Shown: one piece after another, positions 33,606 to 41,984 of the stretch
Numbering within the stretch: the first letter of the stretch is position 1
Layout of the letters: every line of letters starts with the position of its first letter
From: Pelobacter seleniigenes DSM 18267
GTDB lineage: Bacteria > Desulfobacterota > Desulfuromonadia > Desulfuromonadales > Geopsychrobacteraceae
NCBI RefSeq assembly: GCF_000711225.1
Contig: NZ_JOMG01000002.1
Coordinates: 1,438,501 to 1,502,500 of the forward strand
Reading direction: 5' to 3'
Length of the DNA stretch: 64,000 bases
Translations under genes and position numbers: made by a program
The notes under the pieces: generated by a model
What the model was told of the DNA's origin: nothing
What the model saw: the letters and a program-made list of their open reading frames with translations, nothing else
Database searches by the model: none

Positions 33606-34451
33606 TCAGGCGTGATCAAGCTCCAAAGCCATCTCGTATTGAGTCACAAAGCGGCGGAAGCCATGCTCAAGCAGCACCCGCTCCGTCGCGGTGGCCGCGG
33701 CCGGGATATTGACGATTCGCAACTCAGCTGTTGCAGCCAAGGCGGCACAGCGGCCGAGCAGCGCTGCGACCGCCTGCTCGTCATCCCAACCGATCTGCAT
33801 GATATTGCCGGTTTCCGCCACCAATACCGCATAAGCGCACGGGCATTGCTCCTGCATTACGGCAATAAGCTGGCACCTCTCGCCAACAGCGGTCACCGCA
33901 GCATCGCTGTTCTGCCACGAAGGCCGGTACTGCCGCAGGGAGCTGAATCGGTTCGGCCAGGCTGAGGGCAGGTCGATCGAGATGGCAATGCCCGTATGCA
34001 CAGCCAGGGCTTCGCACGAGGCCTTATAGCAGGCCAGCTCTTGTTGAATGGCAAAGCCATGGCGTCGATAAAGTCCCACCGCGGGGGTGTTATCCGTCAG
34101 CACTTCCAGGAGGTATCGTTGGTAACCAAAACTGCTCAGCTGTTTTATCGTCTGTTGCAGCAGCTTGGCGCCATGTCCTTTCCCTTGATATGCCACCCTG
34201 GTTCCGGTGCCGGCATCATAGGCGGTTTGCACCCCGTCAATACTCCTGCCACCATTCAGGACCAGCCCGCACAGAAAATCCTGATCGAAAAGACCAAAGG
34301 AATGCTCAAGACGAACGCTGCGCTCACGCAGCATGAAATCGAGTTTGGCTCCGGTCATCTGCAACGCCACCGGGTAGTTGGCAAAGGCATCGTTCAGCGC
34401 ATCGACAATGAGCGCACCCGGAACATCGTTGAGAGCTCGAAAACTGAACAT
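33606..34451 (-). CDS. GNAT-family acetyltransferase with a second, degenerate GNAT-like half
   Basis: A 281-residue protein. The N-terminal half has the acetyl-CoA loop GTGTRVAYQGKGHGAKLLQ followed by the typical LEVLTDNTPAVGLYRRHGF (about 80-135). The C-terminal half (about 150-281) repeats the alpha/beta pattern (IMQIGWDDEQAVAALLGRCA, ATERVLLEHGFRRF) without an intact acetyl-CoA loop, so it may serve substrate binding or dimerisation. The substrate is unknown. Its start codon overlaps the stop of the upstream GFA gene, so the two are co-translated. Confidence 0.85.
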   Translation of the reverse strand: MFSFRALNDVPGALIVDALNDAFANYPVALQMTGAKLDFMLRERSVRLEHSFGLFDQDFLCGLVLNGGRSIDGVQTAYDAGTGTRVAYQGKGHGAKLLQQTIKQLSSFGYQRYLLEVLTDNTPAVGLYRRHGFAIQQELACYKASCEALAVHTGIAISIDLPSAWPNRFSSLRQYRPSWQNSDAAVTAVGERCQLIAVMQEQCPCAYAVLVAETGNIMQIGWDDEQAVAALLGRCAALAATAELRIVNIPAAATATERVLLEHGFRRFVTQYEMALELDHA

Positions 34452-34888
34452 CAGTCGTTTGTCCCATGCAATAAGGCCATCAACTCGCCGGCAGGGGGCA
34501 TTTCCGGATATTGAGGAGCGCTGTCAGGTAAGAATGCCGTATCCCAACTGCTCTTGGAGCCGACATAAACATGCACTGCAATCTCGGTGGCGGCCGGGTC
34601 GTCGAGCAGCCCTGCCGGGACCCAAACCAGAGTGCCATCTTTGGTTTCATTGGGGAGCGGGCTGCCGCAACACCCGCAAAATTCTGACCTGAACCCGGAA
34701 GCGGTCTGATATTTGACAATCTTGTCCTCACCGCTTAGCCAGTGGAAATCAGCAACTGCGACCAGCATGGCCGAGTTGGATGCCGAACCGGAGACCCGGC
34801 GGCACAACGAACAGTGGCACTGGTAAATTTTCGGCAATTTACCCACAATTTCAAATGCGACCGCACCGCATAAACACTTGCCTTTCAC
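34451..34888 (-). CDS. GFA-family zinc protein (glutathione-dependent formaldehyde-activating-like)
   Basis: A 145-residue protein of the GFA fold: zinc ligands in GKCLCGAV, CHCSLCRRVSG and EFCGCCGSPLPN. I assign a GTG start at 34886-34888 (VKGKCLCG) because AGGAAACCAAT precedes it and family members begin this way; the longer reading is unsupported. Some GFA proteins act on glutathione-formaldehyde adducts, while most are of unknown activity. It overlaps the GNAT gene start. Confidence 0.85.
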   Translation of the reverse strand: MKGKCLCGAVAFEIVGKLPKIYQCHCSLCRRVSGSASNSAMLVAVADFHWLSGEDKIVKYQTASGFRSEFCGCCGSPLPNETKDGTLVWVPAGLLDDPAATEIAVHVYVGSKSSWDTAFLPDSAPQYPEMPPAGELMALLHGTND

Positions 34889-35241
34889 ATTGGTTTCCTT
34901 TCTGTCCGGGTCACACCGCAGTGTGGCGCGACCCGGTGGTGAAAAAATCATTAAAAAGCCGCAGCTTGCAGCAATCGCAAACTACGGCTTCACTTTTTAT
35001 CGCTTCCTGGCCCCCTCAAAAACGTTATCATTCAAGCAAGTTAAACCGGTCCTGCCACGGTGCGCCGGGCGACTGAAGTTCTGCCCTGAATCAGTTGCCA
35101 ACTGATCTCATGTGCTCCCGGAAGAGTCCCCGTTCGCTGGCCGGCTGCTCACTGCTGCGCCCCGGCGACCGGAACATCGGGGTGGTTGCCACAGGTTGAA
35201 AAGCCCGTCCCTGGACTCAGCAAGCTGTTTTCCCAGGCCTG
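34889..35241. other. Intergenic region, no gene seen
   Basis: Holds the leader of the GFA gene and about 300 bp without a supportable frame. One imperfect hairpin (AAGCCG with CGGCTT, near 34956-34990, followed by CACTTTTT) could be a terminator on the plus strand, but no plus-strand gene precedes it. Confidence 0.4.
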
Positions 35242-35415
35242 CTAATGCCTGGTGTGGCAGCGATCACAGGGGAAAGTATCCACATCCTGGTCGCAGAAAC
35301 GGCATTGCTCACAGGTTTTTTCCCTCTGCCAGGCCGGTTTGGAAATATTGTGCTGTAACAGGATCTTCTCCACATTCACGGGGTGGCGTGCCAGGTCATT
35401 ACGTTTTTCTTCCAT
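35242..35415 (-). CDS. Small cysteine/histidine-rich, probably zinc-binding, protein
   Basis: A 57-residue protein starting MEEKRNDLARHP at 35413-35415, after AAAGGAGAGTTGTC. The C-terminal third carries TCEQCRFCDQ and FPCDRCHTRH, two CxxC pairs plus histidines that form a zinc-ribbon-like knuckle. The N-terminal half is polar and helical. It stands alone between intergenic stretches. The function is unknown; nucleic-acid or protein binding is typical of such tiny zinc proteins. Confidence 0.72.
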   Translation of the reverse strand: MEEKRNDLARHPVNVEKILLQHNISKPAWQREKTCEQCRFCDQDVDTFPCDRCHTRH

Positions 35416-35588
35416 GACAACTCTCCTTTGCGCCCATAAAAGCAGCATCACATATATCACTAATTCTATCCCGCAGGGCAGGGAACGCAACTGGCTATTG
35501 TCATTTAACCTGCTGATTTTCAGTTTTTTTATTTTAACTCTTAAAAGATCTCAGAACAGCCGGCCGCAAGCTGCGGCGACCGGCCCGA

Positions 35589-36557
35589 TCAACTTTGCAG
35601 CAGGACTTTGCCCGGTTTTCGCTGGCTACGCACGGCGGCAACAGCCTCAGCAACCTGTTCAAGAGGGAATGTCCCGATCACCGGCAGCAGTCCGGGCTGT
35701 TCTTCGAGCAAGGTCCAGAGTTCTTCACTGGCGGCGGCCAGCTGTTCAGGACTGGTCTGCTTGAGCCAGGCATCCACACCGAAGCCCAACCAGCGCAAAT
35801 TTTTAAACAGCAGGATGGAACTTTTTAAGCTGAGCGGGGTATCGTCAAGGACACCGTAAGTGATCAGACAGCCTCCGGGCTCGATGACATCAATCAGCGC
35901 CGGGGTGGCCGCCCCTCCGACGGCATCGAGGATAGCCTGAAATCTTAGTTGTCCAGGCAACCCCAGCAGGACTTCGCTCACTGTTGCAGCTGTCACCAGG
36001 TTCTGTTCGCTGGCGCCGTCAATGACCCTGTAACCAGCTACGTCACGCACCAACAGAAAGGGCTCAAACCCCTTGCGAAGGCAAATTGCCGTCAACAATC
36101 TTGCCACCACTGAATGCCCGGCGGTGATCAGCACTCGGCTACCCAACTGCAGATTGCAACTGGCGAGTAATCCCCAGGCGGTCAACGGATTCAATGGGAA
36201 CTGGCAGGCGAGCTCATCCGCAATGGCCGTCGGAACCCGGTAAACCTTACCGATCGGTGCCGCCACCAACTCAGCCCAGGTACCAGGACTGCGAAAGGCC
36301 ACCCGTTCGCCGCTGCTGAAACCCTGCACTCCCTGGCCACAGGCGACGATGGTGCCCACTCCGTCAAATCCGGCGACCTGGGGGAATACCGGTTTGACTC
36401 GATAACGGCCGGCGATAAACATGAAATCGGCCGGATGGATCGGTCGGGCGCTGACTTGAATCAGCAGTTCACCCGCCCCCGGCACCGGGGTGGCAACCTC
36501 GGCGAGTGCCAGGACCTCTTCGGCCTCGCCGGTTTGTTTAAAGATGACAGCTTTCAT
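35589..36557 (-). CDS. MDR-superfamily quinone/zinc-less oxidoreductase
   Basis: A 322-residue medium-chain dehydrogenase/reductase. The start at 36555-36557 (MKAVIFKQTG) follows AAGGAGAGCCCA. The N-terminal GroES-like domain includes HPADFMFIAGRYRVKP and GFDGVGTIVACG; the Rossmann part has SRVLITAGHSVVARLLTAI. The usual NADPH loop (AxxGxxG) is altered to TAGHSVVAR, so cofactor use is less certain. Structural zinc cysteines are absent. It overlaps the marR gene by 20 bp and is probably controlled by it. Confidence 0.88.
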   Translation of the reverse strand: MKAVIFKQTGEAEEVLALAEVATPVPGAGELLIQVSARPIHPADFMFIAGRYRVKPVFPQVAGFDGVGTIVACGQGVQGFSSGERVAFRSPGTWAELVAAPIGKVYRVPTAIADELACQFPLNPLTAWGLLASCNLQLGSRVLITAGHSVVARLLTAICLRKGFEPFLLVRDVAGYRVIDGASEQNLVTAATVSEVLLGLPGQLRFQAILDAVGGAATPALIDVIEPGGCLITYGVLDDTPLSLKSSILLFKNLRWLGFGVDAWLKQTSPEQLAAASEELWTLLEEQPGLLPVIGTFPLEQVAEAVAAVRSQRKPGKVLLQS

Positions 36558-37083
36558 TGGGCTCTCCTTCTTCAGCATGAAACGATGATAAGTCCTGCAC
36601 ACTGGCGCTGATTTTCCCCAGCAACGCTTGCAACTGCTGCCGTTCAGAGGGACCCAGGCAGGCCATGATGCGGCTCACCCGCCGGTAGTGTTGCGGCAGA
36701 ACCTGGTCGAGCAGTTGCTGCCCGGAGGGGGTCATGGACACCGTGCAAGCACGGCGGTCCTGCTCGTGCGGTTCACGGGTCACCAACTGCGCTTTGTGCA
36801 ACCCATCAACAACCCCGGTCATGGTCGCACAAGAAACCCCCGTCCCTTTGGCCAGCTGGGAAACCAGTAGTCCGTCAGGATTACGAAACAGAAGAATCAG
36901 CACAAAGAACTTCCGTTGCGTCAAGCCGTGGGTGGCGAGAAATCGATCGAGATCATTCTGGCAATCGTCGGAAACCCGCATCAATCCGAGCCAGGTTTGT
37001 AATGCAGGGGTTTCCAGCTGCGGGTAACGCTGCGCCAGCCGGGCCAGAGCAGCGGCATCGGGGAGATCAACAATATCGAACAC
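36538..37083 (-). CDS. MarR-family transcriptional regulator
   Basis: A 181-residue winged-helix regulator: THGLTQRKFFVLILLFRN, then SQLAKGTGVSCATMTGVVDG (recognition helix) and LVTREPHEQDRRACTVSMTP (wing) around residues 75-140. The start is assigned to the GTG at 37081-37083 because AAGGAG lies five bases upstream. It is directly upstream of and overlaps an MDR oxidoreductase gene. MarR proteins of this arrangement usually repress their operon until a phenolic or oxidised ligand binds. Confidence 0.88.
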   Translation of the reverse strand: MFDIVDLPDAAALARLAQRYPQLETPALQTWLGLMRVSDDCQNDLDRFLATHGLTQRKFFVLILLFRNPDGLLVSQLAKGTGVSCATMTGVVDGLHKAQLVTREPHEQDRRACTVSMTPSGQQLLDQVLPQHYRRVSRIMACLGPSERQQLQALLGKISASVQDLSSFHAEEGEPNESCHL

Positions 37084-37264
37084 GAAAACTCCTTCAGTTT
37101 TATTTAGTACCCATATATTAAGCATCCTAAGTAAATGTTTAAAAAAAATCAACCGGGATTATTGCGCTATATGAAAAAGTGCCCGTCCCCGCTTCGCCAA
37201 TTGACTAAGGAAACCCAGGACGTCAGGTCCCGCAGGCGGAAAAATCCGCCTGCGGAAAGCAGGA

Positions 37265-38200
37265 TCAGGGCTGCCCCACATAAAGGACGATTTTGCCCAC
37301 GGTATGTCCGGTTTCGCTTAAGGCATGGGCTTTGGCAATATCTTCCAGGGCAAACTCGGCACCGACCAGAGGCCGGACCTGCCCGCTATCGACCAGTTCG
37401 GCATAGTGGGCCAGAATCTCCGCATTCGGTTCAATGAAGACATAGGCACAGCGCACCCCGAGACTCTCGGCCCGCTCCGGGGCAGGGGGGCTGGTAATGG
37501 ACACCAGAATACCGCCGGGCCTCAAGACCGCCCAAGAGGAATCCTGAACCGCTCCGCCGATGGTATCGAAGACCAGATCGACATCCTTGACCTGTTCGTG
37601 AAAGGCTTGGGAGCGATAATCGATGACCTGGTCGGCACCGAGAGATTTAACCAGCGCACCGTTCCGTGCCGAAGTGGTGGTGATAACGTAGGCACCACGC
37701 GCTTTGGCCAGCTGAATGGCCAGGGACCCCACCCCGCCCGCTCCGGCATGGATCAGCACCCGTTGCCCGGCGCTCAGCCCGCCGGCGTTGATCAGGGCTT
37801 CCCAGGCGGTAATCCCGGCCAGGGGCAGAGAGGCCGCTTCGACATGGGAAATCAGCCGGGGTTTATGGGCCAGCTCCTGCTCGCGGATCGCAACGTATTC
37901 GGCGTAGGTGCCGTTGCGCTTGATATCCGGGCGTGAATAAACTGCATCGCCAACCTTGAAACGAGAGACCTCGGCGCCAACCGCATCGACCACCCCGGAA
38001 ACATCCCAGCCCAGGGTCAACGGCATGGAATAGGGGATCATCTGCTGCAGATACCCCTCGCGGATTTTCCAGTCAACCGGGTTGACCGCTGCGGCCACCA
38101 CTCTGACCAACACCTCGGTCGACCCGATTTTCGGCAGCGGCGCATCTTCGTACATGAGTTTTTCACCGCTGCCGTAACCATGAATTCGTACTGCTTTCAT
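37265..38200 (-). CDS. NADPH:quinone reductase-like MDR oxidoreductase
   Basis: A 311-residue MDR protein starting MKAVRIHGYGSGEKL at 38198-38200 after GAAGGAGAAAACG. GroES-like domain: AAAVNPVDWKIREGYLQQM and LGWDVSGVVDAVG. NADPH-binding loop: HAGAGGVGSLAIQLAKARGA, intact here. No zinc ligands are present. It is closer to quinone reductase/enone reductases than to alcohol dehydrogenases. It lies 182 bp after the marR start in the same direction and may have its own promoter. Confidence 0.92.
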   Translation of the reverse strand: MKAVRIHGYGSGEKLMYEDAPLPKIGSTEVLVRVVAAAVNPVDWKIREGYLQQMIPYSMPLTLGWDVSGVVDAVGAEVSRFKVGDAVYSRPDIKRNGTYAEYVAIREQELAHKPRLISHVEAASLPLAGITAWEALINAGGLSAGQRVLIHAGAGGVGSLAIQLAKARGAYVITTTSARNGALVKSLGADQVIDYRSQAFHEQVKDVDLVFDTIGGAVQDSSWAVLRPGGILVSITSPPAPERAESLGVRCAYVFIEPNAEILAHYAELVDSGQVRPLVGAEFALEDIAKAHALSETGHTVGKIVLYVGQP

Positions 38201-38373
38201 CGTTTTCTCCTTCAGAACCGATCGTAACGGGAATTCCCCCGAACCTCCATTTGCAGATTTGCGGCCGCCCGATCGGGGTCTTGTGAAATTGATTTTTGAT
38301 TCAACATCATTATCATCCCGGCCGGGTTTCACGTTCAATAGAACCGGCGATTTAATTGTGATCGGTCAGGCTT

Positions 38374-38596
38374 TCAAGGGATATGAATGGTCCAGCCCTC
38401 GGTCTTCAGCAAAATATTCAGAAACGGGCAGGGATTTTCCAGGGCGCCCAGATGCAGGTAGGATTTCACGGCAAATTTTCCCTGCGCCATGGCCAGGTCA
38501 TCACCACTGATGGCCTGGCCGGAGCCCCAGGCGCTGATCTCGGCAGGGGCAATAAGTTTCGCGCGTTGCGCTACGAGCGGGCCGGGGTAAAGTGCA
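38374..38596 (-). other. Protein-like open frame continuing from the lysine-rich HhH gene in the +1 frame
   Basis: Directly after the HhH gene stop (in AAAAAATAG) an uninterrupted frame of about 74 codons continues in the +1 register and ends with TGA at 38374-38376. It reads SALYPGPLVAQRAKLIAP, later GQAISGDDLAMAQGKFAVK, and ends KTEGWTIHIP. Codon choice is like that of real genes here. It has no start codon with a ribosome site. It may be a C-terminal domain reached by frameshift on the A-run, a sequencing slip, or the remnant of a former gene. Confidence 0.4.
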
Positions 38597-38998
38597 CTAT
38601 TTTTTGGCTTTTTTCTTTTTGCTCTTCTTCCCGGATTTTTCCTCTTTTTCTTTCTTTTTCTCTTTTTTGGCAGCCTTGTTCTTTTTATCCGCCTCTTTGG
38701 CTTTTTTCTTTTTCTTATCCTTATCCTTCTTCTTTTGACCTTTTGTCGGCTGCTTTTCGGCCTCAGCGGTCTGCTCCGCCGGTCCGGCGGTGTTCACCGG
38801 GTCCTCCCTGGTGAGCACAAACAGCTCGCGGGCGGCCGCGATCACCTGGGCGGCTCGAACCTGGCTGAACCCCTTGATGGCAGCCACCTCTTCAACCTGC
38901 CGGGCCGCCAGGTCATCGGCGCTCAGGATGCCGCTTTCCTGTAAAATTTTGGCGGTTGCGGGCCCGATTCCCGCCACATCTTCAATCGCTTTCGACAT
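38597..38998 (-). CDS. Helix-hairpin-helix protein with long lysine-rich tail
   Basis: A 133-residue protein. Residues 1-62 hold two helix-hairpin-helix motifs (IEDVAGIGPATAKILQESGI and VAAIKGFSQVRAAQVIAAAR), non-specific DNA-binding elements. Residues 75-133 are a disordered tail with more than 30 lysines, mostly in K, E, A and D repeats, reminiscent of histone-H1-like bacterial proteins. It is the last gene of the CHAD-ParA-CYTH-RHH operon, 2 bp after the RHH gene. The tail could bind DNA or polyphosphate. The poly-A coding runs are slippage-prone; see 38374-38596. Confidence 0.85.
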   Translation of the reverse strand: MSKAIEDVAGIGPATAKILQESGILSADDLAARQVEEVAAIKGFSQVRAAQVIAAARELFVLTREDPVNTAGPAEQTAEAEKQPTKGQKKKDKDKKKKKAKEADKKNKAAKKEKKKEKEEKSGKKSKKKKAKK

Positions 38999-39000
38999 GA

Positions 39001-39183
39001 TTAGTGTCCTCCCTCGTTGTTTGCTGCGATAAATTCCTTGATAAAGCGGCGAATTTCCCGGGCCGCGCTGGTATCCAGCTCATCGCAGAGGGACACAAAG
39101 CGATCGCGGTCCTCACCATTGATGCGAATCACCAGCTGGCTGTCCTTTTTCCCCTTCTTCTTGGACTTTTTTTCTTCACTCAT
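39001..39183 (-). CDS. Small ribbon-helix-helix protein with basic N-terminal tail
   Basis: A 60-residue protein. The first 15 residues (MSEEKKSKKKGKKDS) are a flexible lysine-rich tail. Residues 16-52 (LVIRINGEDRDRFVSLCDEL then DTSAAREIRRFIKEFI) fit the beta-strand/helix/helix pattern of MetJ/Arc/CopG ribbon-helix-helix DNA-binding dimers. Short RHH proteins with a basic, disordered N-terminus are known partners of ParA ATPases (for example ParG of plasmid TP228), and a ParA gene lies two genes upstream in this operon. Its start overlaps the CYTH gene by 8 bp. Confidence 0.72.
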   Translation of the reverse strand: MSEEKKSKKKGKKDSQLVIRINGEDRDRFVSLCDELDTSAAREIRRFIKEFIAANNEGGH

Positions 39184-39667
39184 CAGCGCTTTCCATTTCT
39201 AGCGGCAGGCCATGACTGGCCAGTGCGGCATTTTTATAGGCCTTGTCTGCGGTCAGATCACGCCCGGCAAACTCCGGCGGCACAAAATCCATGGCTGCAG
39301 CGACGGTGGCAAATTCGACCTCAAGGACCATCAGCGGTGCCAGCGCACCGGTGAACAGATCGATCTCCAGATCGTAACCCTGCCAGCGGAGCGCATAGCG
39401 AACCTTTTCGACCCGCCGACCTGCGGTCAAGGGCCAAAGCATTTCGAACTGGGCCTGGGAAATTGCGCACTCCTGCTCCTGGCGTTTGAGTCCCTGACCA
39501 CTCTTGAGGGTCATGCTGCACTGTCCGGCCCGCTGGCGAATCCGCAGTTCCCGGTCCGCTTCCAGCAACAGGTAGCCCTGGCGGATCTCTTCACCCGGCA
39601 CCCCGGTCAGCAATTCGACCGGCTTGCGGGTGAGGATAAACTTCCTTTCGATTTCATACTGGGGCAT
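39176..39667 (-). CDS. CYTH-domain triphosphate tunnel enzyme
   Basis: A 163-residue protein with the CYTH hallmark ExExK near the start (MPQYEIERKFIL) followed by alternating Arg/Glu strands (ELRIRQRAGQ, MTLKSGQG, RYALRWQGYDLEIDLF, LMVLEVEFAT) that line a tunnel binding triphosphate groups. Family activities include inorganic tripolyphosphatase, thiamine triphosphatase and class IV adenylate cyclase. In a polyphosphate operon tripolyphosphatase is the likeliest. The start at 39665-39667 lies 2 bp after the ParA stop, with GGAAGG upstream. Confidence 0.88.
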   Translation of the reverse strand: MPQYEIERKFILTRKPVELLTGVPGEEIRQGYLLLEADRELRIRQRAGQCSMTLKSGQGLKRQEQECAISQAQFEMLWPLTAGRRVEKVRYALRWQGYDLEIDLFTGALAPLMVLEVEFATVAAAMDFVPPEFAGRDLTADKAYKNAALASHGLPLEMESADE

Positions 39668-39669
39668 GA

Positions 39670-40422
39670 CTAACCTTCCCGCAGCAGGGCGGCGATCTCC
39701 TGCCACAGCGCTTGGTAGGCCCGGTTGGCCTGTCTGCCATGGGCGTAAACATCGATGGGAGCCCGATGAATACCCATCTTTTCGACATCTGCGGAATGGG
39801 GGATGGCATTACGCAGAAACCGTTTATAGCGTTTCCGCATGGCGACAGCGGTTTCCCTGTGCAACTGCTTGCGGGAGTCAACCATGGTGAAAAAGGGGAT
39901 CAGCTTTTTCCGGCCATAGTCTTCGTCTTTAAAGAAGTCCGCGAGCTGGTCGAAGGTGCGCTCTGACAGAGTGGTTGGAATCACCGGGACCAACACCAGG
40001 TCAGCGGCCTTGAAAATACTTTCCGCCAGCCGGCTGATGGTGGGTGGGCAGTCCAAAATCACCAGGTCATACTCCCTTTTCAATCCTTTCAGGGCCTGCC
40101 GCAGCCGATTTTTATGGGCCCCGAGCTGCTCCAGCATGACATCGAAGTTACGAAAACTCAGATGTGCGGGAATCACATCCAGGTTTTCGAAATCACTGGC
40201 CTTGATCTGCTTGAGAACCTGTTCGTAGGCTTTGAAAAAACGCTTTCCCCAGTTCTTGCTGGCCGCCGGTTTGACCCGGAAGTAAAAGGATGAAGCGCCC
40301 TGTGAATCAAGGTCGAGAAGCAGGGTCCGATAGCCCGCCCGGGCAGCCCAGTAAGCGATATTGACAGCGGAGGCGGTTTTTCCGACTCCGCCCTTGATGG
40401 AATACATGGCAAGAATTTTCAT
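39670..40422 (-). CDS. ParA/MinD-family partitioning ATPase
   Basis: A 250-residue ParA-type ATPase: deviant Walker A with the signature lysine, YSIKGGVGKTASAVNIAY (residues 7-24), Walker A' LLLDLDSQGASSF, and Walker B LVILDCPPTISRLAE. There is no N-terminal DNA-binding domain, so it is of the small, orphan or plasmid-Ib/McdA-like type. Such ATPases form gradients on the nucleoid and position cargo such as plasmids, carboxysomes or chemoreceptor clusters. There is no parB gene or parS array nearby. It overlaps the CHAD gene by 4 bp (ATGA) and is followed by CYTH and RHH genes. Confidence 0.93.
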   Translation of the reverse strand: MKILAMYSIKGGVGKTASAVNIAYWAARAGYRTLLLDLDSQGASSFYFRVKPAASKNWGKRFFKAYEQVLKQIKASDFENLDVIPAHLSFRNFDVMLEQLGAHKNRLRQALKGLKREYDLVILDCPPTISRLAESIFKAADLVLVPVIPTTLSERTFDQLADFFKDEDYGRKKLIPFFTMVDSRKQLHRETAVAMRKRYKRFLRNAIPHSADVEKMGIHRAPIDVYAHGRQANRAYQALWQEIAALLREG

Positions 40423-41948
40423 GGCTCGGTCGGCTCCTGCCCCTCGCTGTGGAAAAGTTGTTGAAAGCTCTCTTGGACCGGGACCGCGATAAAGCGGTTG
40501 ACATTGGCGACCACCTGGCCGCGTTCTGCCACCTGCTGATTGTAGAGAACCGCGGCCAGGCCGTTGATACTCGCCCGTTCCTCGTCACTGCTGCCGCGTC
40601 CGCCGGCCAACCGGTCGAGAAACTCCCGCTGCACTGAAAAGTCATTGAACCGACCCAGGTTGTCCTGCAGTTCCTTGAGCTGCCTGACCAAAGATTTAAG
40701 TAACGATTTTTCAAACAGTTCGGCAAACAGTTCAAGCAGATAACGGAGTTTTTTACATTCGATGCGCAGTTCGTGGATAGCGGAATCCGGCGTCTGCTCA
40801 TCAATGGCGGAGCCATCCCGGACAATCGCGGCATACTGGGTTGAGATCTTTTTTGCCACCAGTTCACGGATGCCGGTTTGCGCCTGCGCCGAACAAAATT
40901 CCGCTGGCCGGTTCAGAGTCAGCAGCACATTGCTGATCTGCTCCAGATAGGCCTCTGTGGATAACTGCTCCCTGACGGCCTTAAATGCCGCGGCGCGCCT
41001 GCGCCGCAGGCGTCGGTAAAGATGGTCGAGGCCGGTCTGAAAACCGTCCGGCAGCAGGCCGCGATAATGATCCTGATCAAGGAGAAAGACATCCAGGTCG
41101 CGCAGCCGATTGGTGATCTGGCCGAGCGCTTTCAGTTCGCTCTTCAGCGCCTGGTATCGCGGCTGGGAAAGAGTCTTTTTAAACAGCGCGATCAGCGAGC
41201 GGGCTTTGCGGATATTCACCCGGTACTGGTGGACGAATTCACTGTCGATGTCCTCGATGATGCCCTGCTCCTGGTGGCGGGCCAACTGAATCAGCTTGGC
41301 GGCCATTCGGGTCACCGCCTCTTCACTCGGTTCCCGGCCATCCAAGTCGAAGCTCGGCTTGCCGGGCAACGCTGAGATCTCCATACCGGCCTGCAACAGC
41401 AGCTGGCGCAGGGTCAAGGGGGCGGTTTTCACCAGCAGCTGCGGTAACAGCAGGGCGACCACCCGATCATATTCCTGGCGATAGCCGCGTAACGGTAAGA
41501 TGGACAGCAGCTGCAGCCCACTGCCGTCCGTCCGCGTCAGACCGAACAGCCGCAACCTGACGACGGTTTTTTCATCAGGGTTCAAAACAGCCAGCGGCTG
41601 CTGGCTGATCCGGCACTGAAATTTGGCTACAAAGGCCCTCAGCGGTACACTTGCCCGAATTTTCTCAGCCAACTCCCCGGCCGGCAGCTCCCACCAGAAG
41701 CGGCTTTTTTCCGGCGCCGTTGCGGCCGCCAGGCAGTTGTCGTTCGCGTCATAAAGCTTCAACCGGGTCCCGTCTTCGCGCAGCAGCAGCCGATCGGCCT
41801 GCCAGAGCTGCCAATCCGCGTCATCCAGGACCCGGATCTCCCGCGCTGTGCTTTCCTGTCGACAGAGTCTTAGATCATCGGTCAAGCCCTGTTGCAGATC
41901 CTCGACGGAAACGCCCTCTTTCAGTTGCCAGTCGCTACGAATTTTCAT
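40419..41948 (-). CDS. CHAD-domain polyphosphate-binding protein with degenerate CYTH-like N-terminus
   Basis: A 509-residue protein. Residues 215-490 form a CHAD domain with its paired helical repeats: FVHQYRVNIRKARSLIALF and AIHELRIECKKLRYLLELF, whose His, Arg and Lys residues bind polyphosphate in characterised members, and DLDVFLLD between them. Residues 1-190 resemble a CYTH fold (IRVLDDADWQLWQADRLLL) but lack ExExK, so they are likely inactive. No strong ribosome site precedes the ATG. It is the first gene of a five-gene operon and would be the polyphosphate-granule anchor. Confidence 0.9.
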   Translation of the reverse strand: MKIRSDWQLKEGVSVEDLQQGLTDDLRLCRQESTAREIRVLDDADWQLWQADRLLLREDGTRLKLYDANDNCLAAATAPEKSRFWWELPAGELAEKIRASVPLRAFVAKFQCRISQQPLAVLNPDEKTVVRLRLFGLTRTDGSGLQLLSILPLRGYRQEYDRVVALLLPQLLVKTAPLTLRQLLLQAGMEISALPGKPSFDLDGREPSEEAVTRMAAKLIQLARHQEQGIIEDIDSEFVHQYRVNIRKARSLIALFKKTLSQPRYQALKSELKALGQITNRLRDLDVFLLDQDHYRGLLPDGFQTGLDHLYRRLRRRRAAAFKAVREQLSTEAYLEQISNVLLTLNRPAEFCSAQAQTGIRELVAKKISTQYAAIVRDGSAIDEQTPDSAIHELRIECKKLRYLLELFAELFEKSLLKSLVRQLKELQDNLGRFNDFSVQREFLDRLAGGRGSSDEERASINGLAAVLYNQQVAERGQVVANVNRFIAVPVQESFQQLFHSEGQEPTEP

Positions 41949-41984
41949 CAGTTTATGAATTGGTTGGGAGGAAATTGCACATCA

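Noticed and set aside
38383-38814. Plus-strand frame antisense to the lysine-rich gene
   Set aside because: Its Phe/Ser-rich half is only the complement of lysine codons; the protein-like signal is on the minus strand.
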